Part shown: positions 62,571-64,000 of the stretch, one piece after another
Layout of the letters: each line of letters begins with the position of its first letter
Position numbering within the stretch: position 1 is the first letter of the stretch
From: Phytophthora sp. 'mugwort'
Taxonomy: Eukaryota > Oomycota > Peronosporomycetes > Peronosporales > Peronosporaceae
Reading direction: 5' to 3'
NCBI GenBank assembly: GCA_033558025.1
Contig: JAUCEF010000005.1
Span: forward strand, 2,542,001 to 2,606,000
DNA length: 64,000 nucleotides
Notes under the pieces: generated by a model
Seen by the model: the letters and a program-made list of their open reading frames with translations, nothing else
The model's database searches: none
What the model was told of the DNA's origin: nothing
Translations under genes and position numbers: made by a program

Positions 62571-63371
62571 TTAGTTGAGAGTACCCGACACCGCACCGAC
62601 CTTGGTGGTGGGAGTTCCAGCGGCGCTCTTCAAGTAGCACACCGGCTGACCAGGGTTGTTGTTGATGTAAGTGTACGCCTTGCATCCAGATGTGCTAGCG
62701 CATGCGTCGCAGCAAAGCGATGGGAGGCTCACGTAGACGGTCTTGATATCATTTCCGTAGTAATCTTTGTCCGTCAACTGCTTTGAGCACTTTGCAGGCG
62801 GCTGGACGCACTGATAAAAATTGTCGCTCCAGGGTTGGCAGTAGTAGCCGCTCGGGCAGCATGTAGCTCCCTTGCTGGAGCCACAGGGACCGTAGGCCGC
62901 TGTGGTGCATGTCGACGAAGTTGGCGTCGGGGGCGTTGGCGTCGTGGTCGTTGGCGTCGGGGTCGTTGGTGTGCCCGTCAAGACGCCCGAGACAGCTCCA
63001 ACAGACGTCTTCTTGGTGCCCGTGCCGCTCTTCAGATAGCACGCCGGTTGACCCGGATTACTGTTCACGAAAGTGTAGGCCTTACATCCAGGAGTCTCAC
63101 TGCAGCGCGTGCAGCACTCGCCCGGCTGAATGCCGTAAATGGTCTTGATGTCGTCACCGCTAAAGTCGACATTCGGAAACTGCTGCGTGCACTTGGCAGG
63201 GAGGTCGAGGCACTGATAGTAGTTGGTGTTCCACGGCTGGCAGTACTGCGAGCTGGGGCAGCAGCTCGCACCGGCGGCATCAGAGCCACAGTTGCCGAAT
63301 GAAGCAGTCGAGCAGGCACCAGCGGCAACAGCTGCGAGGCCAGCAAAGGCGACGGTAATGCGAGCGAGCAT
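62571..63371 (-). CDS. CBEL: CBEL-type secreted cellulose-binding protein
   Basis: An intronless gene for a 266-residue secreted protein. A signal peptide (MLARITVAFAGLAAVAAG) is followed by CBM1 module 1 (FGNCGSDAAGASCCPSSQYC), PAN/Apple module 1 (ECCTRCSETPGCKAYTFV), a Thr/Pro linker (TPTTPTPTTTTPTPPTPT), CBM1 module 2 (YGPCGSSKGATCCPSGYYC) and PAN module 2 (LCCDACASTSGCKAYTYI), ending GAVSGTLN. This is the exact order of Phytophthora CBEL, a cell-wall glycoprotein that binds cellulose, helps adhesion to plant material and is perceived by plants as a molecular pattern. The cysteines and the aromatic residues of both CBM1s look intact. The decayed tandem copy downstream shows that the locus has duplicated. 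Confidence 0.93.
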   Translation of the reverse strand: MLARITVAFAGLAAVAAGACSTASFGNCGSDAAGASCCPSSQYCQPWNTNYYQCLDLPAKCTQQFPNVDFSGDDIKTIYGIQPGECCTRCSETPGCKAYTFVNSNPGQPACYLKSGTGTKKTSVGAVSGVLTGTPTTPTPTTTTPTPPTPTSSTCTTAAYGPCGSSKGATCCPSGYYCQPWSDNFYQCVQPPAKCSKQLTDKDYYGNDIKTVYVSLPSLCCDACASTSGCKAYTYINNNPGQPVCYLKSAAGTPTTKVGAVSGTLN

Positions 63372-64000
63372 TGTCTTGGATAACCCTTGGGTAGCGAGTG
63401 GAGAGGAACTTAATGTGCTGCGTCAGAGGCAAAACAGAAAGTAAGCAACCGAGAGAGGCGAGTCTTTGGGGTCGTCTAGGCTCATTTGGCATCATTGATT
63501 TTCATGTTTGGCCCTTTCAACTTCAAGGTGTCATCATATATCTTTTTTCCCCAATGCATCCACAAACAGCGAAATGAAATGGATGCAGGTTTCGCTGTTT
63601 GAGTCTATGAAAAATTGGGATGCGACGTGGAGTGTTCCGGTGTTTTGAGCGCGTATACCGAGGACAAACTACATGTATGTGTATGTATTGACTTCAGATG
63701 ACGCTGGTGCCGTGCTGCTTGATTCATGAGTCATGAGGATATGGATGCACATTAGCCTTTGCTGAAAATTTGAGAACGGCGAACGCAATGGATGGTACGC
63801 ACCGTGCGGCTGCCGCAGGTTTTAAGACGGGGCACTGGGGTTATGCCAAATGCGTTAACCGGGTTGACACGCTTCCAGCTCGAGGACCGGAGGGTGTCGC
63901 ACTGCACTGATTTCACCATTCGGACGAGTGTCTATCTGAGTGGTTGGTGACGACCCCTGCATCATGTAACTTCGAGCTATTACGCTGCGAGTCTTCCCAC
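63372..64000. other. CBEL promoter region to window end
   Basis: 629 bp upstream of CBEL with no gene recognised. It should contain the CBEL promoter on the minus strand. Near 63,555-63,604 the sequence has two similar words (CAGCGAAATGAAATGGATGCAG and its partial reverse TTTCGCTGTTTGAG) forming a loose inverted repeat. Confidence 0.35.

Noticed and set aside
62571..63371. CBEL gene as an RxLR or Crinkler-type effector
   Set aside because: It has a signal peptide but no RxLR-dEER or LFLAK motif; the modules are CBM1 and PAN. No RxLR gene was found in the window.
1..64000. CRISPR arrays, operons, bacterial promoters, attachment sites
   Set aside because: The sequence is eukaryotic nuclear DNA with spliceosomal introns; no regularly spaced repeat array was seen.

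Overview
This window is nuclear DNA from an oomycete, most likely of the Phytophthora / downy mildew group. The reasons are densely packed eukaryotic genes with short (about 60-100 bp) GT-AG introns, a secreted cellulose-binding CBEL-type protein (two CBM1 modules and two PAN/Apple modules, a family typical of Phytophthora), a matching oomycete initiator (TCATTYYNNWTTY) in front of one gene, and chromovirus-type Gypsy and MULE transposons. The species cannot be named from the sequence alone. All exon joins given here were worked out by reading splice sites and frame; none is supported by transcripts.

Layout. 1-4,545: transposon debris. It holds a Ty1/copia element with a 5' LTR and a frame-broken gag-protease-integrase but no reverse transcriptase, joined at about 3,640 to a truncated pogo/Tigger transposase. 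4,718-25,331: a housekeeping block with purple acid phosphatase, cysteinyl-tRNA synthetase, ribosomal protein eL6, an IQ-motif (IQCC-like) protein, a PFK-2/FBPase-2, a kinesin, an IMP dehydrogenase-like protein, an RNF126-type RING ligase, an unrecognised helical protein and the PP2A scaffold subunit A. About 25,740-38,200: a decayed Mutator-like element (DDE, SWIM and Ulp1 domains, all on the minus strand) split by a later, nearly intact Gypsy chromovirus (27,028-34,441) with 283-bp LTRs and a 5-bp target duplication. 38,304-60,826: a second gene block with a triple-PH protein, PX-PH phospholipase D, a GT90/CAP10 glycosyltransferase with a charged Arg/Asp/Ser tail, VPS36, a decayed DAW1 (dynein assembly) gene, a Rab8-type GTPase, a PDK1-like kinase fused to a CPPED1-like domain, a membrane protein and a multi-OB-fold protein. 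61,011-63,371: a CBEL pair, one copy intact and one decayed.

Functional themes. Several genes serve phosphoinositide and membrane signalling or traffic (PDK1-like kinase, PLD, PH protein, Rab8, VPS36, PP2A-A), but they are independent transcription units on both strands and do not form an operon or cluster. Three metabolic or signalling proteins carry substitutions at residues essential in their families: IMPDH has Ser for the catalytic Cys and lacks the Arg-Tyr flap pair, FBPase-2 has Pro and Ser for its two catalytic His, and the CPPED1-like phosphatase fused to the kinase lacks most metal ligands. These pseudo-enzyme domains, the PDK1-CPPED1 fusion, the loss of the flagellar gene DAW1 and a 432-codon antisense ORF in the Gypsy element are the most notable observations.
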